Assembly (NCBI GenBank): GCA_963678675.1
Contig: OY783198.1
Location: forward strand, 17,215,684 to 17,279,683
Source: Xiphydria camelus
Taxonomy: Eukaryota > Arthropoda > Insecta > Hymenoptera > Xiphydriidae
Direction of reading: 5' to 3'
Length of the DNA: 64,000 bases
The translations under genes were made by a program, and so were the position numbers. The notes under the pieces were generated by a model, which did not search any database, had not been told where the DNA came from, and worked only from the letters and a program-made list of their open reading frames with translations. Below, piece by piece: positions 43,839 through 54,329 of this stretch; positions within the stretch are counted from its first letter, which is position 1, and each line of letters opens with the position of its first letter.

Positions 43839-44123
43839 TACTATTATTTTTGCGTATTAATCTTCCAATATAATGCGCAAGTACCCAACAACTCGTAAAC
43901 CAAATCAATTTAATACAAATATCTCGTAACCCATAATATTAATTCAACTGGCAGATTAATATTAAATATTAATAAAAAATGTAATAGCATAAATATGCTA
44001 CATCAAATTAGTAATATAAAAAAATTTTTAGGCATAGGATTTTCAGGGTAACACGTTTTTTATGCCTCCTGAAAAATTACGATTTCTGGGTTACGAGGTA
44101 TTAGAACTACGGCGACGATATAG
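43839..44123. other. AT-rich, nothing recognised
   Basis: No coding or repeat structure seen between the solo LTR and the next element. Confidence 0.35.
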
Positions 44124-44593
44124 TATTGGCTCTTAAGAGCCAATTCCAAAAATAAATATTTTGACTTTTTTTTTAAATTCGAGAAAAAAATGTATGAAGT
44201 TTTTAAACAATTTTTTTATGTTATAATTAATTGCGACACCCACTATTTTTTGCTTATTTTTTCATTGGAGTGTTCTTAACAATATATATTTTTTCCAATT
44301 ACATCGGAAGTGTACCTCAGTGAAAAAAATTAACAAATGTACGTGGCTCATCACCTATATTCTATAATATATCGATACCTTTTTTTTACTTTGAAAACCT
44401 CGTAAGTGCAATTTTTGACAGAAATACCATTTATAGCTTACTGTGTTCAGATTTTAAACCTTAACGCAGTAAGTTATAAATGGCATTTTTGCCAGAAATT
44501 GCACTTACGAGGGTTTCAAAGTAAGGTATCGATATATGATATAGGTACACTGTACATTCACTACAAAGGAATTTTTCAACTTTTATATGGCAA

Positions 44594-45499
44594 TAGGGAA
44601 CTTGCCCATTTTTTATTTCATTAAAATGTGTGTTTATGTATAAAACACCCTGTACAAAATATCAGCCCATAATAAATAATTAAAGCTGAAATCGTCGCTG
44701 AACAAATTCAAACGAAGCAAAACGGGCGGGAGCCGCTGTGACGTCACTCAGTGTGAAAGCAAAGCAATCGATCAATCGATCGATATAACACAAACTGTTT
44801 TTGTATTTCGGTGTGATATTCGGTTTGCTTATTCACATCCGGAACAAGTGTAGCGAAGAAGAAGAAGAAGAAGAAGGAGAAGGAGGATTAGAAGGAGAAG
44901 GAGGAGAAGAAGGAAAAGGAGGAGAAGAAGGAGAAGGAGGAGAAAAAGGAGGAGAAGAAGAAGGAGGGGGACAAGAAGAAGAAGGAGAAGAAGAAGAAGA
45001 AGAAGAAGGAGAAGAAGGAAGAGGAGGAGAAGAAGAAGAGTAAGAAGAAGAAGAAGAAGAAGAAGAAGGAGAAGGAGAAGGAGGAGAAGAAGGAGAAGGA
45101 GGAGAAGAAGGAGAAGAAGAAGGAGGAGGAGAAGAAGAAGGAGAAGAAGAAGAAGAAAGAGAAGAAGGAAACGAAGGAGAAGGAGAAGAAGAAGGAGAAG
45201 AAGAAGTAGAAGGAGAGAAAAAGACGGAGAGAAGAAGTAGAGAAGGAGAAGGAGAAGGAGAGAAGGAATAAGCGTAGCTGTTATTGCTGTTCATGCGATC
45301 GCTCGGACCGACAGGCACGGTATGACGTCATAGCCAATGGCAGCGCGTTTTAAAAGTAATTCAAATTGAGCAAATTTGAAACCCTTATATTTGATGTAAT
45401 TTAAAAAAAGACAAATCTTTTTTGACTGGGTTTTTTAATGATATTAGCTTACGATTTTAACTGTTTTTACTTAATTTTATTTTTTGGCAAGTTCCCTAT
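44594..45499. mobile_element. Insert with GGGAACTTGCC ends and a purine tract
   Basis: Ends TAGGGAACTTGCC / GGCAAGTTCCCTA. The matching right arm of the host element near 50900-50930 (reading ATGGCAATTCGTCATATGA when reversed) lacks it, so that arm acts as an empty site. Contains TGACGTCA sites near 44740 and 45322 and the 44855-45270 purine tract. No gene. Confidence 0.65.
44855..45270 (+). repeat. (GAA/GGA)n polypurine tract, ~415 bp
   Basis: Almost pure purine on the plus strand. Glu/Gly-rich and Ser/Pro-rich frames on either strand are artefacts. Such mirror-like tracts can form triplex DNA. Confidence 0.95.
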
Positions 45500-45669
45500 T
45501 TGACATATGAAAATTATTAATTTTTTGGAACAGTCTTTCAATGATATTATTTATTTATTTATTATTATTTCAATGCTTCCTTTACCATGAACGAGCTCGC
45601 GTCTCACAATACGGGATGCTTCCTTTCTGTAAGTCTTTTGGCCTCTCACTTACAAATACTTACAAATAG

Positions 45670-46226
45670 TTACAAAAATACAAGATGAAACAACAATTTT
45701 AATCCTCTCTCGTCGCTGTTTTCGTCTACTACGGGAACGATTCCATGTTTCATTAACATTTTACTGAGTATTTCAACTGGTCGAATAATTGTTGATAAGT
45801 ATCTTGCATTTGATAAATAATACACAATAGCAGCAATGTGAGAACAGCAGCCAACTATTCTTTCGCCATTAGCACATTCACATGCATAGTTTATTATGCG
45901 AGAAATTCCGATACTATTAGGTTTGTACCTAATGAAGTATCTATGATATCCGAGAAATGTATCGAGATGGTACTTTGAATTTGAGCAATTTTCAGTTCCT
46001 TTTCGGTCATTTCTGGAAAGTCAAGGATTTCGTCAGAAGTGATAGTTTCGAAAAGAACCTTTCGCCGGATCCAACCTTTCGTCTCTGCCTCAGTAGCTAG
46101 GTCATTTTCTCTGTCATTCTGACTGTGCATTCTTTCTAAAATTTCATCTGTGTATTCTACATCAGATTGTAGCCCTTTGCCATGCGAGTTATTCAAAAAT
46201 GATGCAATTTCTAAAATAAACTCCAA
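45670..46226 (-). pseudogene. SWIM zinc-finger C-terminus of DDE transposase
   Basis: Minus strand: MEFILEIASFLNNSHGKGLQ, TKGWIRRKVLFETITSD, DFPEMTEKELKIAQI, then after a frameshift near 45900 RIINYACECANGERIVGCCS, HIAAIVYYLSNARYL, VEILSKMLMKHGIVPVVDE and a stop at 45670. CxC...CxH inside VGCCSHIA is a SWIM zinc finger, found at the C-terminus of several transposases. It continues the gene whose DDE core lies at 46540-47007. A partial inverted copy of this C-terminus occurs at 50590-50700. Confidence 0.65.
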
Positions 46227-46539
46227 CTTTAGGTATTAGTTTGTTGTCGATTTTGTGATCCAGAAGACGATATTTTTGATGTGTAAACATCTATTACGGC
46301 GGTATGAGGGTAAATCTCGGGAAATGGGACGGAAATGGGGAAGGGGATGTGACATCATAATCCATGCGCAGTGATTAGTGCGCAGCTACTTCAGCGCTTG
46401 CGGCCTAAGGTGGCATTACATTTTCATGTCGATGCAGAAGTGTAAAACGTCTGATTTCTCGATAGCTGTCAATTCGAGAGATCAAAGTATTGAATAATAG
46501 ACGAAACACTTCGATTCTAAAGCTAAGAATAGATTCTTG

Positions 46540-46967
46540 AGTACTTAATTACTTGCGCTTCCCTTTCAAAGCAGGCAACAATAGATACTTCAAAATTTTT
46601 ATCTTCGAGATATTGTTTTATATCTCGAAAACCGCGATCGCGAGTACAAATATATCTTTCTTTTCTACTAATGCACACAAACCATTCTCGTGTTGAATGA
46701 TAGATTCTAGAATGTTTGCATCATTTTCATTGACTGGATAAGGTCCGAGCATATCTACTATGTATCCGTTAGTAGTACAAATCGTAAAAGGCTTGCAAAG
46801 AGGAACTTTCTTTTGGACAGAGAAAGATTTTCTTTGGTATTCATTATTGGTACTTTTTTGGTGTCGTGCATAGATACCATCACAAATTAAATATAAGGAG
46901 TTCGCGTTGAACAACTTTGTTGTGATTTCCGTTGTATGGTTTTTCAAAAGGTCGGCTCTGTTAACAC
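46540..46967 (-). pseudogene. DDE transposase core of the SWIM-type gene
   Basis: Minus strand: SVNRADLLKNHTTEITTKLF, YLICDGIYARHQKSTNN (first acidic residue), RKSFSVQKKVPLCKPF, TNGYIVDMLGPYP, then in another frame RDRGFRDIKQYLEDKNFEV. Across the piggyBac insert the reading continues upstream as DILPTCIGIK (about 50486-50515), so the gene was one unit before insertion. The pattern CDG...QKS.N...R.S...K.PL.KP matches an insect transposase family I recognise but cannot name. The sequence between 46264 and 46540 is unrelated filler, so the glutamate region is lost. Confidence 0.6.
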
Positions 46968-47511
46968 TTTTAACCCATTCCCTCCCAGTGGGTCGTTTGC
47001 GACCCACCTAAAAAAAAAATTCTGCAGCGTCACTTATTGTTTCGCGCGCGCGCCTACCGTGCTAAACACATGTAGTAGGCTTGGAAACAGTGTTCTCTGA
47101 CGCGCCAGCCAGGCACTCCCCTCCACTGATCGGCAGTAGCGGCGAAGCGTCGAGGAGGGGATGGCGGACTCAGCAGTGTGCTCTCGCCGACAATGGTAAG
47201 TTCAGTGGTAAAAAGTGTTACAACATTTTATATTTGGTGTGGATATTACGGGGGTATGTCTACTGCATCTTTAGAGCCATTTAGGTTGACTGTACTTTGT
47301 TTGGTTCATGAGCTGGACGTCATATAAGATAGCGTGGGTCGCAAACGACCCACTGGGAGTGAATCGCAGAACAATGTAGGTTTACATTCTTGTGCTTTGT
47401 TTTGCACGACGGGGGCTTTCCGTAACCGTTTTTAAAAACAAACGTTGAGAAATAATATTTTTAGAGAAAAATACAATACTTTGTAGATTTTTGTGAATTA
47501 ATTTTATTATT

Positions 47512-49632
47512 TTGTCTTACAATAATGGCACTTTTTTACACTTTTGCAGGCGAAAACCTCTTTCAACTGCAGAAATTCTAGCCGAGTTGGACATGATGAC
47601 GGCCTTGGACCTTCCGGGGACCTCCGCAGATATTTTTATTACGCCTCCGGAAGACGACGGTAATTTATCAAATGCTGATTCTTGTGACGAGGACAACTGC
47701 TGCAATCCCGACTAAATGAACAGAAATCAGCTAAAAGCCCAAGCTGAACTGGTCGTTCGAGATACCGTTGGTGTAGATGTCGACTCAGGCGACGTTTCCA
47801 GCGATGACTCTGATCCTAATGAAGATTTCTGTCTTGAATCTGCGACCGACGATGACTCTGAATCAGTGACCGACGACAATTTCAGCGACGAATCCGAGAC
47901 TGAGATGCTTGCAAAGAAAAGAAAAGTGACTGCATTATCCTTTACGAAGGGAACAAACGTGAATTCGTCGTCATCAAATAAGAAAAAAGAAGTGAACCCG
48001 TCATCCTCAAAAAAGAAAAAAGAGGTAGATCCGCCCTTGTCCAAGCAGAAAAAACAGGCGCATCCGTCATCATCCACGAAAAAAAAACAGGCGAATTTAT
48101 CATTAGCTACGAAGAACAAACCGACAAACCCGTCATCATCAAAGAAGAAAAAACCTACGAGGCCCTGGGAGAAAGGAGACCTCCAACCATCAGCTCTCGA
48201 AGAAGAGCAGTTTCTTAGCGTAATTGCTGCCGCAACATCACCATTCGAATTCATTAGATTTTTGGGAAATATTTATAACGGAGGAAGTAATTGAGATGAT
48301 TGTCAGTAACACAAACTTGTACACTGCTCAAAATAATGAGCCTAGTTTAAACCTTACCAGGGAGGAAGTTTATTGTATTTTAAGTACACTCTATCTAAGT
48401 GGTTACGTTCCTCATGCAAGGAGACATATGTACTAGGAGCTATCGGATGACGTGCACAATAACCTTGTTGCCAAAACAATCCGTCGAAATAGATTCAACG
48501 ATATTTTGCGCTACTTTCACGTTTGTTACAACACTAATTTGCCCCAAGAAAAACCGGGTGATAATATGGCTAAAATTCAAGCCTTTTTTTTTTATTGAAG
48601 TAATGAACAAGAACTTCATTCATAACGCTCCTAACGTAACGAAACTTTCAGTGGACGAATCTATGATCCCTTATTTTGGACTTCATGGCTGTCGCCAATT
48701 TATAAAAGGAAAGCCCATACGATTTGGCTACAAATCATGGATTTTGGCATCGAAGCAAGGTTATTGCTTGCAAGCTGATATATATCAGGGTAAAGGAACA
48801 GAACCTCGTTCTAAAGACGTAACGTTAGGAGAAAAAGTTGTTTTAGACTTTTGTGGTATTGTATCTGAAATCTACCAAGAGGAGTGGCTTTTAGCTTCTA
48901 TTGTGATAATTTCTTTACGTGCCCAAAGTTGTTGACTGAGCTCGTTAAACGGGGTATGAAATGTACAGGGACCGTGCGAGAGAATCGAATGGAAGGTTGT
49001 GCGTTGCTTGGTAAGAAGGTCATGAAAAAACGAGAAAGGGGATCTTTTGAGAGTGTGGTTGATCGAAAAGACAATATCGTTGCGGTTACCTGGACAGACA
49101 ACAGTGTCGTAAACATTTTGTCTAGTGTGAGCACGGAATAGAACCTTTGCAGCAGGCTCATCGCTACTCGTTTGCCGAGAGGAAACTCATAAAAATTCCA
49201 CAACCTAATCTGATCGCCCACTACAATAAAAACATGGAAGGCGTCGACCAAATGGACAACAACATTTCTAATTACCGGATCAAGATACGATGCAAGAAAT
49301 GGTACATACCGATAATCTTTTAGTACTTCGACGTGGCCATGAGCAACGCTTGGATCCTTTCACGTTCCTTCGGTTTGACGCTTGATGCTCTGGAATTTCG
49401 TCGCTTTATTGTGAAGAGTTTGATGGAGAAGCATAGGACACTTCCTCGACGCCGACTTCCTCTTGCTCCTGTACCAGAGGCTCTTAAAAATAGTCATGCA
49501 GGTCATTTCTTCATAAGCCCCCAACCTAGAAGGCGTTGTAAAGTTTGCAAAAACAAGACTATTCGAGCCTGTCAGCGCTGTGATGTACCTTTACATGCTG
49601 AATGTTTTGCAAGATTCCATAATTCTAACTAG
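47512..49632 (+). pseudogene. piggyBac transposase, multiply frameshifted
   Basis: N-terminal acidic region (EILAELDMM, ITPPEDDG, SDDSDPNEDF), then a Lys/Ser-rich linker with repeated KKKKE/PSSSKKK units. The DDE_Tnp_1_7 core follows in pieces: IVSNTNLYTAQNNEP, NRFNDILRYFHVC, KLSVDESMIPYFG (first Asp), YCDNFFTCPKLL (second Asp), NMEGVDQMDNNISNYR (third Asp). The C-terminus is a piggyBac Cys-rich finger, RRRCKVCKNKTIRACQRCDV then PLHAECFARFH. An in-frame TAA at 47713, frameshifts near 48270, 48410, 48590, 48890 and 49150, and a stop near 49321 kill it. Length and order match an intact piggyBac of about 600-700 aa. Confidence 0.85.
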
Positions 49633-49825
49633 ATTTTTAACGTGTTTTCTTATCTTCTTTGATACTTTGTTTTTAAGCATTGCTTTTTAGATTTAGAAGA
49701 GAAATTTGCCTCTCAGTATTTTAGTATTCAGTATTTTTGACTAATGTTGAAGACCGGTAAAGAGAAGGCTGAATGTTGCCAAAGACCATGACCAAATGTC
49801 GTATTCGACTGATTTTCTTTATAAG

Positions 49826-49903
49826 TAGGTAGGTAGGTAGGTAGGTAGGTAGGTAGGTAGGTAGGTAGGTAGGTAGGTAGGTAGGTAGGTAGGTAGGTAG
49901 GTA
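49826..49903 (+). repeat. (GTAG)n tetranucleotide microsatellite
   Basis: About 19 uninterrupted GTAG units (equivalently TAGG), close to but distinct from the insect telomeric TTAGG motif. Confidence 0.95.
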
Positions 49904-50589
49904 TTTCATAAATGCAATTTTGATAGTTGTTGCATGTTGTATTTTATGTGATTTGCAGAGTAAGGCTGAATGTTGCCAATGGCCATGACCAATTGCCTTA
50001 TTTTTTGTATTAGCGGTTTCACGATGTAAATCACTTGATGAAATGAAATAAAGTGCAATAAAAAGATGTTTTTGAAATTAAAGAATTTTTATTTAAATTA
50101 ATTCGTGTATTTAACAACTTACCTTATCATAACTTATCGTAAACGTAGACTTCAATCTCCCAAACCTAGAGTCCATGTGCAGGTTGCAACCAAAAATTCT
50201 TTTAATTTCTTAAAAGGACTTAAAAAAACATTTGCTTAACTCCGGAAAACTTATATGAAAAAAAATAGCACAAAATAAAAATATAACATTATTTACAACT
50301 TAAGGTGTATTGGACTGCGGTTCACTCCCAGTGGGTCGTTTACGACCCATGTCATTTTTTCAAAACCAGCATTATAAGAATTTTTTAAATAATTTTTGGG
50401 GAGCTCTTACACATAGTAGAATACGTTTAAACCATAGAAACCCAAAAAAATGGATATTTTTTTTGGGAGGGAATGGGTTTTAATGCCGATACATGTTGGC
50501 AAGATATCATTTTCAAATGATGTAACTACGGTAGCACAGTAATCTGAAATCGTCTGTGTTCATGTTATATAATCTGAAATCATCTGTGC

Positions 50590-51210
50590 AAAATACTCAT
50601 AAAAAATTATTCGACCAGCTGAAATACTCAGTAAAATGTTCATGAAAAATGGAATCGTTCCCGTAGTAGACGAAAACAGTGACAAGGATTAAAATTGTTT
50701 TTTCATCGAGTATTTGTAACTATTTGTAAATATTATTGTATTTGTAACTATTTGTAACTATTTGTAAGTGAGAGGCCAGAAAGGAAGCACCCCGTATTGT
50801 GAGACGCGAACTCGTTCATGGTAAAGGAAGCATTGAAATAATAATAAATAAATAAATAATATCATTGAAAGACTGTTCCAAAAAATTAACAATTATCATA
50901 TGACGAATTGCCATAAAAGTGGAAAAATTCCTTTGTAGTGAGTATACAGTGTATATCATATATATAGAATAGAGGTCATGAGCCATGTACATTTGTTAAT
51001 TTTTTTCACTGAGGTACACTTCCGATGTAATTGGAAAAAATATATGTTATTAAGAACACTCCAATGAAAAAATGAGCAAAAAATGGTAGGTGTCGCAATT
51101 AATTATAACATTTAAAAAATTGTTTAAAAACTTCTTACATTTTTTCCTCGAATTTTCAAAAAAAAAAATTCCAAATATTTATTTTTGGAATTGGCTCTTA
51201 AGAGCCAATA
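50590..51210. repeat. Inverted copy of the element's 3' end (right arm)
   Basis: Contains IIRPAEILSKMFMKNGIVPV on the plus strand, then the same untranslated sequence and terminus as 44124-45800 reversed. Confidence 0.75.
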
Positions 51211-51439
51211 ACATATTTTTTCATGAAAATCGGTTGAGCCGTTCGGGTGAAAAACGTGTTTTTTGATTTTACTCCTCCCCCCCGCATAACTCCCCTCCTA
51301 TAGCGATTGCGGGGCTAAAAATTTAGGAGATTTAGTTTCTCAAAGATGCTTATCGATAATATTCTGGTGCTGATACGCTTGGGGGCAGATTTCACATGCT
51401 TATTCCGCTAGGCCCTTTCGTTAGAAGTTAGGTACGTAA

Positions 51440-52312
51440 CCAGATAACAATTTGCCATCAACTTGCTATTGAATTAATGAAAACTCTTGCTATCACGTTG
51501 CCAACAAAGTGTGTCCTCATCTGCTTTAATATTGCTAATTGTAAGAGAAGGAGACGAAAACCGTTGATGGCAACATCACTGCAATATTGCAAGGAAGCTT
51601 TGTAACAATATAATAGCAATTTTATATCAACTGTTGCTATAAAATTATTCAATTGTGAATCTTCAGAGCTAGAAAAAGTTATTATCTTCCATATTACTGT
51701 ACTTACACTTATAATAAAATGTATATGAATCATGGAGCATAATAGAACCCGTGTTACAATACGAGAAAACTTTTCTTCCATGTGAACAATTATTTCTCCC
51801 AATATGTATGGTCTCGCCGAAGCGAGAAGTCAGATCGAAAGAAATAATTGTTCACACGGAAAGAATATATTCTCGAATAAAATCAATGTTATTAAATAAT
51901 AAAGTTATATATTAAATGATGTCCACTTAATAAATTAATGTCCCTGAAATATTTTCGAACATTACAAAAGTAAGACTGCAATGGAACTTTTCTGACACAT
52001 GTCGGTTACATTCTTGTCATGTTCCTGAAACCTTTCTGAAGGATATTGCGCTGCGGAGGACAGATATAATTAATTTTGCCATCAGTATGCAGATACGCTT
52101 GCAACGAATAAAGCGAAAAAACTATTGCTACACATTTGCTACCATCTCATGCTAACATTTTGCCAACATTTGAATCCAGCAATTGTTGCCACCATTTTGC
52201 TACGAATAAGCCAAGATGACAATTTGATTTCCGCATATTGATGACAACATGACTGCAATTGTTGCTGATACACGATTGCTTTCGTGTTGCTTCTGCACGT
52301 TTTGTTATCTGG
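51440..52312. mobile_element. Element CCAGATAACAA with GTAA duplication
   Basis: Ends CCAGATAACAA / TTGTTATCTGG; GTAA at 51436-51439 and 52313-52316. Many TTGC(C/T)A / T(A/G)GCAA subterminal motifs at both ends. A 4-bp duplication would fit Sola-like or Chapaev-like families, but there is no transposase to decide. Confidence 0.65.
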
Positions 52313-52444
52313 GTAAATATTCTAACGGGAGGATTTACCGAAGATATAACGATTCAGCAAGAGCGCAGACATAACTTTGTATTGTGATCGACCATGATGA
52401 TGGCGTACGTTCTCGGTATGTACGATACTTTCATGTATACACAA

Positions 52445-52530
52445 GCGCGTGGATGTGTCGCCGTAATGAACATCATTCACGCGATCGTGAAAATGCAGTC
52501 ATTGAAACCTCATTCTCATCGTCATGTTCG
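52445..52530 (+). repeat. Flank repeat shared with 59145-59235
   Basis: GTGTCGCCGTAATGAACATCA then CAGTCATTGAAACCTCATTC recurs on the far side of the 53351-59117 transposon (GTGTCGCCGTAATGAACATCA, CAATCATTGAAACTTCATTC). Confidence 0.75.
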
Positions 52531-52662
52531 CGTGGCGCTGCGATGCAGGTGGCGGTGGTGTAAGGGGCAATTGTGACAGGAAGTAGAAAATAATGAGAAA
52601 TCCGTGCTCTCTCTCTTGACGATAATGATAAGCCGCTTATCGTCTCTCGTGCAACTATGTTA

Positions 52663-53350
52663 TACAGGGTGATTCAGAAATAAGTGGTACAAATTTAATA
52701 TGTCATAGATCTGGTCGAAATATGAAAAAAAGTTAAATGAAATTTTCTCTACGCCCCGTTTAGAATATACAGGGTGTTAAAATTGAAAGTTTTAAAAAGT
52801 TGTTCCTTTAAAATTTCATTATGTATTTTTAATAAAAATTGAATTCTCTTATGACATTGTTATTTTATTTAACACCTCTAAGTCTGGGACAAATTTTACA
52901 GGCATTTTAGTATGCTACGACAGAGTAAACTGCAAATATCTTGAAAACGAATGGATTTATCGATATAAAACAAGTGTTCGTTTTTGGTGTTAGAAGGTTT
53001 TAAGAAGAAATTTATTTCGTCAAAAGTAATATACAGTGTAGCACAAAAAAGTTGAGACATTTGTAATAACATTAAGGCTTGCATGTGGCACCCTCTACAA
53101 CATTCAACAAAAAGGTCATCAAATTTCGATTCCTTGTCTCAAGAAACCCCTGTATACCAAGTTTCGTAAAATTGTTTTGCGCCCATCAAAAGATATTATT
53201 GAAAAACTTTTTAAAACATTCAATTTTAACACCCTGTATATTCTAAACGGTGAGGCGTAGAAAAAAATTTCTTTTAACTTTTTTTTTTCATATTTCGACA
53301 AAATCTATGACATATTAAATTTGTGCCACTTATTTCTGAATCACCCTGTA
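52663..53350. repeat. TACAGGGTGATTCAGAAATAAG palindromic MITE
   Basis: Ends TACAGGGTGATTCAGAAATAA / TTATTTCTGAATCACCCTGTA; a second internal TACAGGGTGTTAAAATTGAA pair lies near 52770 and 53240. Its right terminal TA is also the left target site of the large transposon. Confidence 0.85.
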
Positions 53351-53520
53351 TCCCAGGTAGCAGTGACACGTCATATTCACGTCGCTTGAAGGTGATTGTT
53401 CGTCGACGACGTCATATGCCTTAAATTCGACGTTTTAATCACGTGTTATTTGAAGATCATATTATGACGTCATTGAAATGACGTTTTTTTCACGTAATTT
53501 GTTGACGAAACAGTCACATA
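53351..53520. promoter_or_regulatory. Left terminal and subterminal ACGT-motif repeats
   Basis: Within 170 bases occur CACGTCA, CACGTCG, GACGACGTCA, GACGTTT, CACGTG, GACGTCA, GACGTTT and CACGTAA. The right end (58905-59117) has a comparable set. They are candidate transposase or accessory-protein binding sites. Confidence 0.6.
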
Positions 53521-53589
53521 ATTTATTATTTCCCTACGCATAATCAGGTGTGTAACTGTAAGAAATGTATAAGATGAAATACCCATCAG

Positions 53590-53735
53590 TTGAAAAGTTT
53601 GTGAGATATTTTCGTTCAAAGTACAAGAGTAAATTGCGCTGCGTGCGACTAAGTTTCCAGCGCCCAGCGAAATTTACTCTTGTACTTTGAGCGGAAATAT
53701 CTCACAAACGGTTCAGCGAATGGACATTTCACCTT
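53590..53735. repeat. Small palindrome inside the two-gene transposon
   Basis: GTTTGTGAGATATTTTCGTT, AAAGTACAAGAGTAAATT is mirrored by AATTTACTCTTGTACTTTGA, AAATATCTCACAAAC. A diverged relative lies at 56250-56310, inside intron 5. Confidence 0.7.
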
Positions 53736-54329
53736 TTACCTTTTTTTGTTCATCTTGACGAGCTCTACTACTTTTGTAGGAATTAAAATACCGAATTCCA
53801 CTTAAAAAGATGAAAGTAACCTTCATATCTCGTAAATAATGCGTGTCATTGAAAATCTGTTGCATCTACCATATGTATCTTTCAATACCAAACAAATTTT
53901 ATTTGAAATATATTTTCATAAAATTACAAATAACGGAAATAAACGGGATTTTCCCTTGATACCTCTGCGGGATACTTTTTACAAGAACTCCAACGGAATA
54001 GAAAATCACGGCATTGCGGGTACCCGTGTTACCTGCCACTTTCCTTGGTATCCGCGTTTAATGAGTTCCATGTGCTGACCAAATGCCGTAGACCGAGGTG
54101 GGTCTTTCCCTATACTAACGTACCGTCACCACGGCAGAAACGGTTTATTTCTTTGAGTTTGAAAATTTCGGTTCAGTCACGTCGGTAGTCCCGTACAGTT
54201 CAAACGATATTCGAACATTCGTGGCATTTTCAGTGCAGTGCATATACGATTTCTTAAAGCAGCAAAGTGACAGGAAAATAAAAGTGAGAGCGAGCGAAAA
54301 AAGAGTGACTGTATAAGACGTCGCGTATA

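Larger units (their letters stand above)
46974..50477 (+). mobile_element. piggyBac-type element, flanked by TTTTAA
   Basis: Left CCCATTCCCTCCCAGTGGG, right TTTTGGGAGGGAATGGG: the 13-base CCCATTCCCTCCC end is inverted on the right. TTTTAA occurs on both sides (46968-46973, 50478-50483); piggyBac normally duplicates TTAA, so either the right end carries two extra T or the duplication is 6 bp. The motif CCCAGTGGGTCGTTTGCGAC is repeated subterminally (46984-47008; inverted 47329-47362; 50328-50350). Carries a degenerate piggyBac transposase. Confidence 0.8.
44124..51210. mobile_element. Rearranged transposon with self-complementary TTGGCTCTTAAGAGCCAA ends
   Basis: Both ends carry TATTGGCTCTTAAGAGCCAA, itself a perfect palindrome, then TTCCAAAAATAAATATTT inward. 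Homology between arms (44124-45800 and 50560-51210, inverted) includes the transposase C-terminus, so this is an inverted duplication of the 3' end rather than ordinary terminal repeats. The single DDE-type gene on the minus strand is interrupted by a piggyBac (46974-50477), and the left arm by another element (44594-45499). Confidence 0.6.

Noticed and set aside
44833..45318. 161-codon Ser/Pro-rich minus-strand frame
   Set aside because: Translation of the GAA/GGA purine tract.
49826..49903. Interstitial telomere repeat
   Set aside because: The unit is TAGG (4 bases), not the insect telomeric TTAGG.
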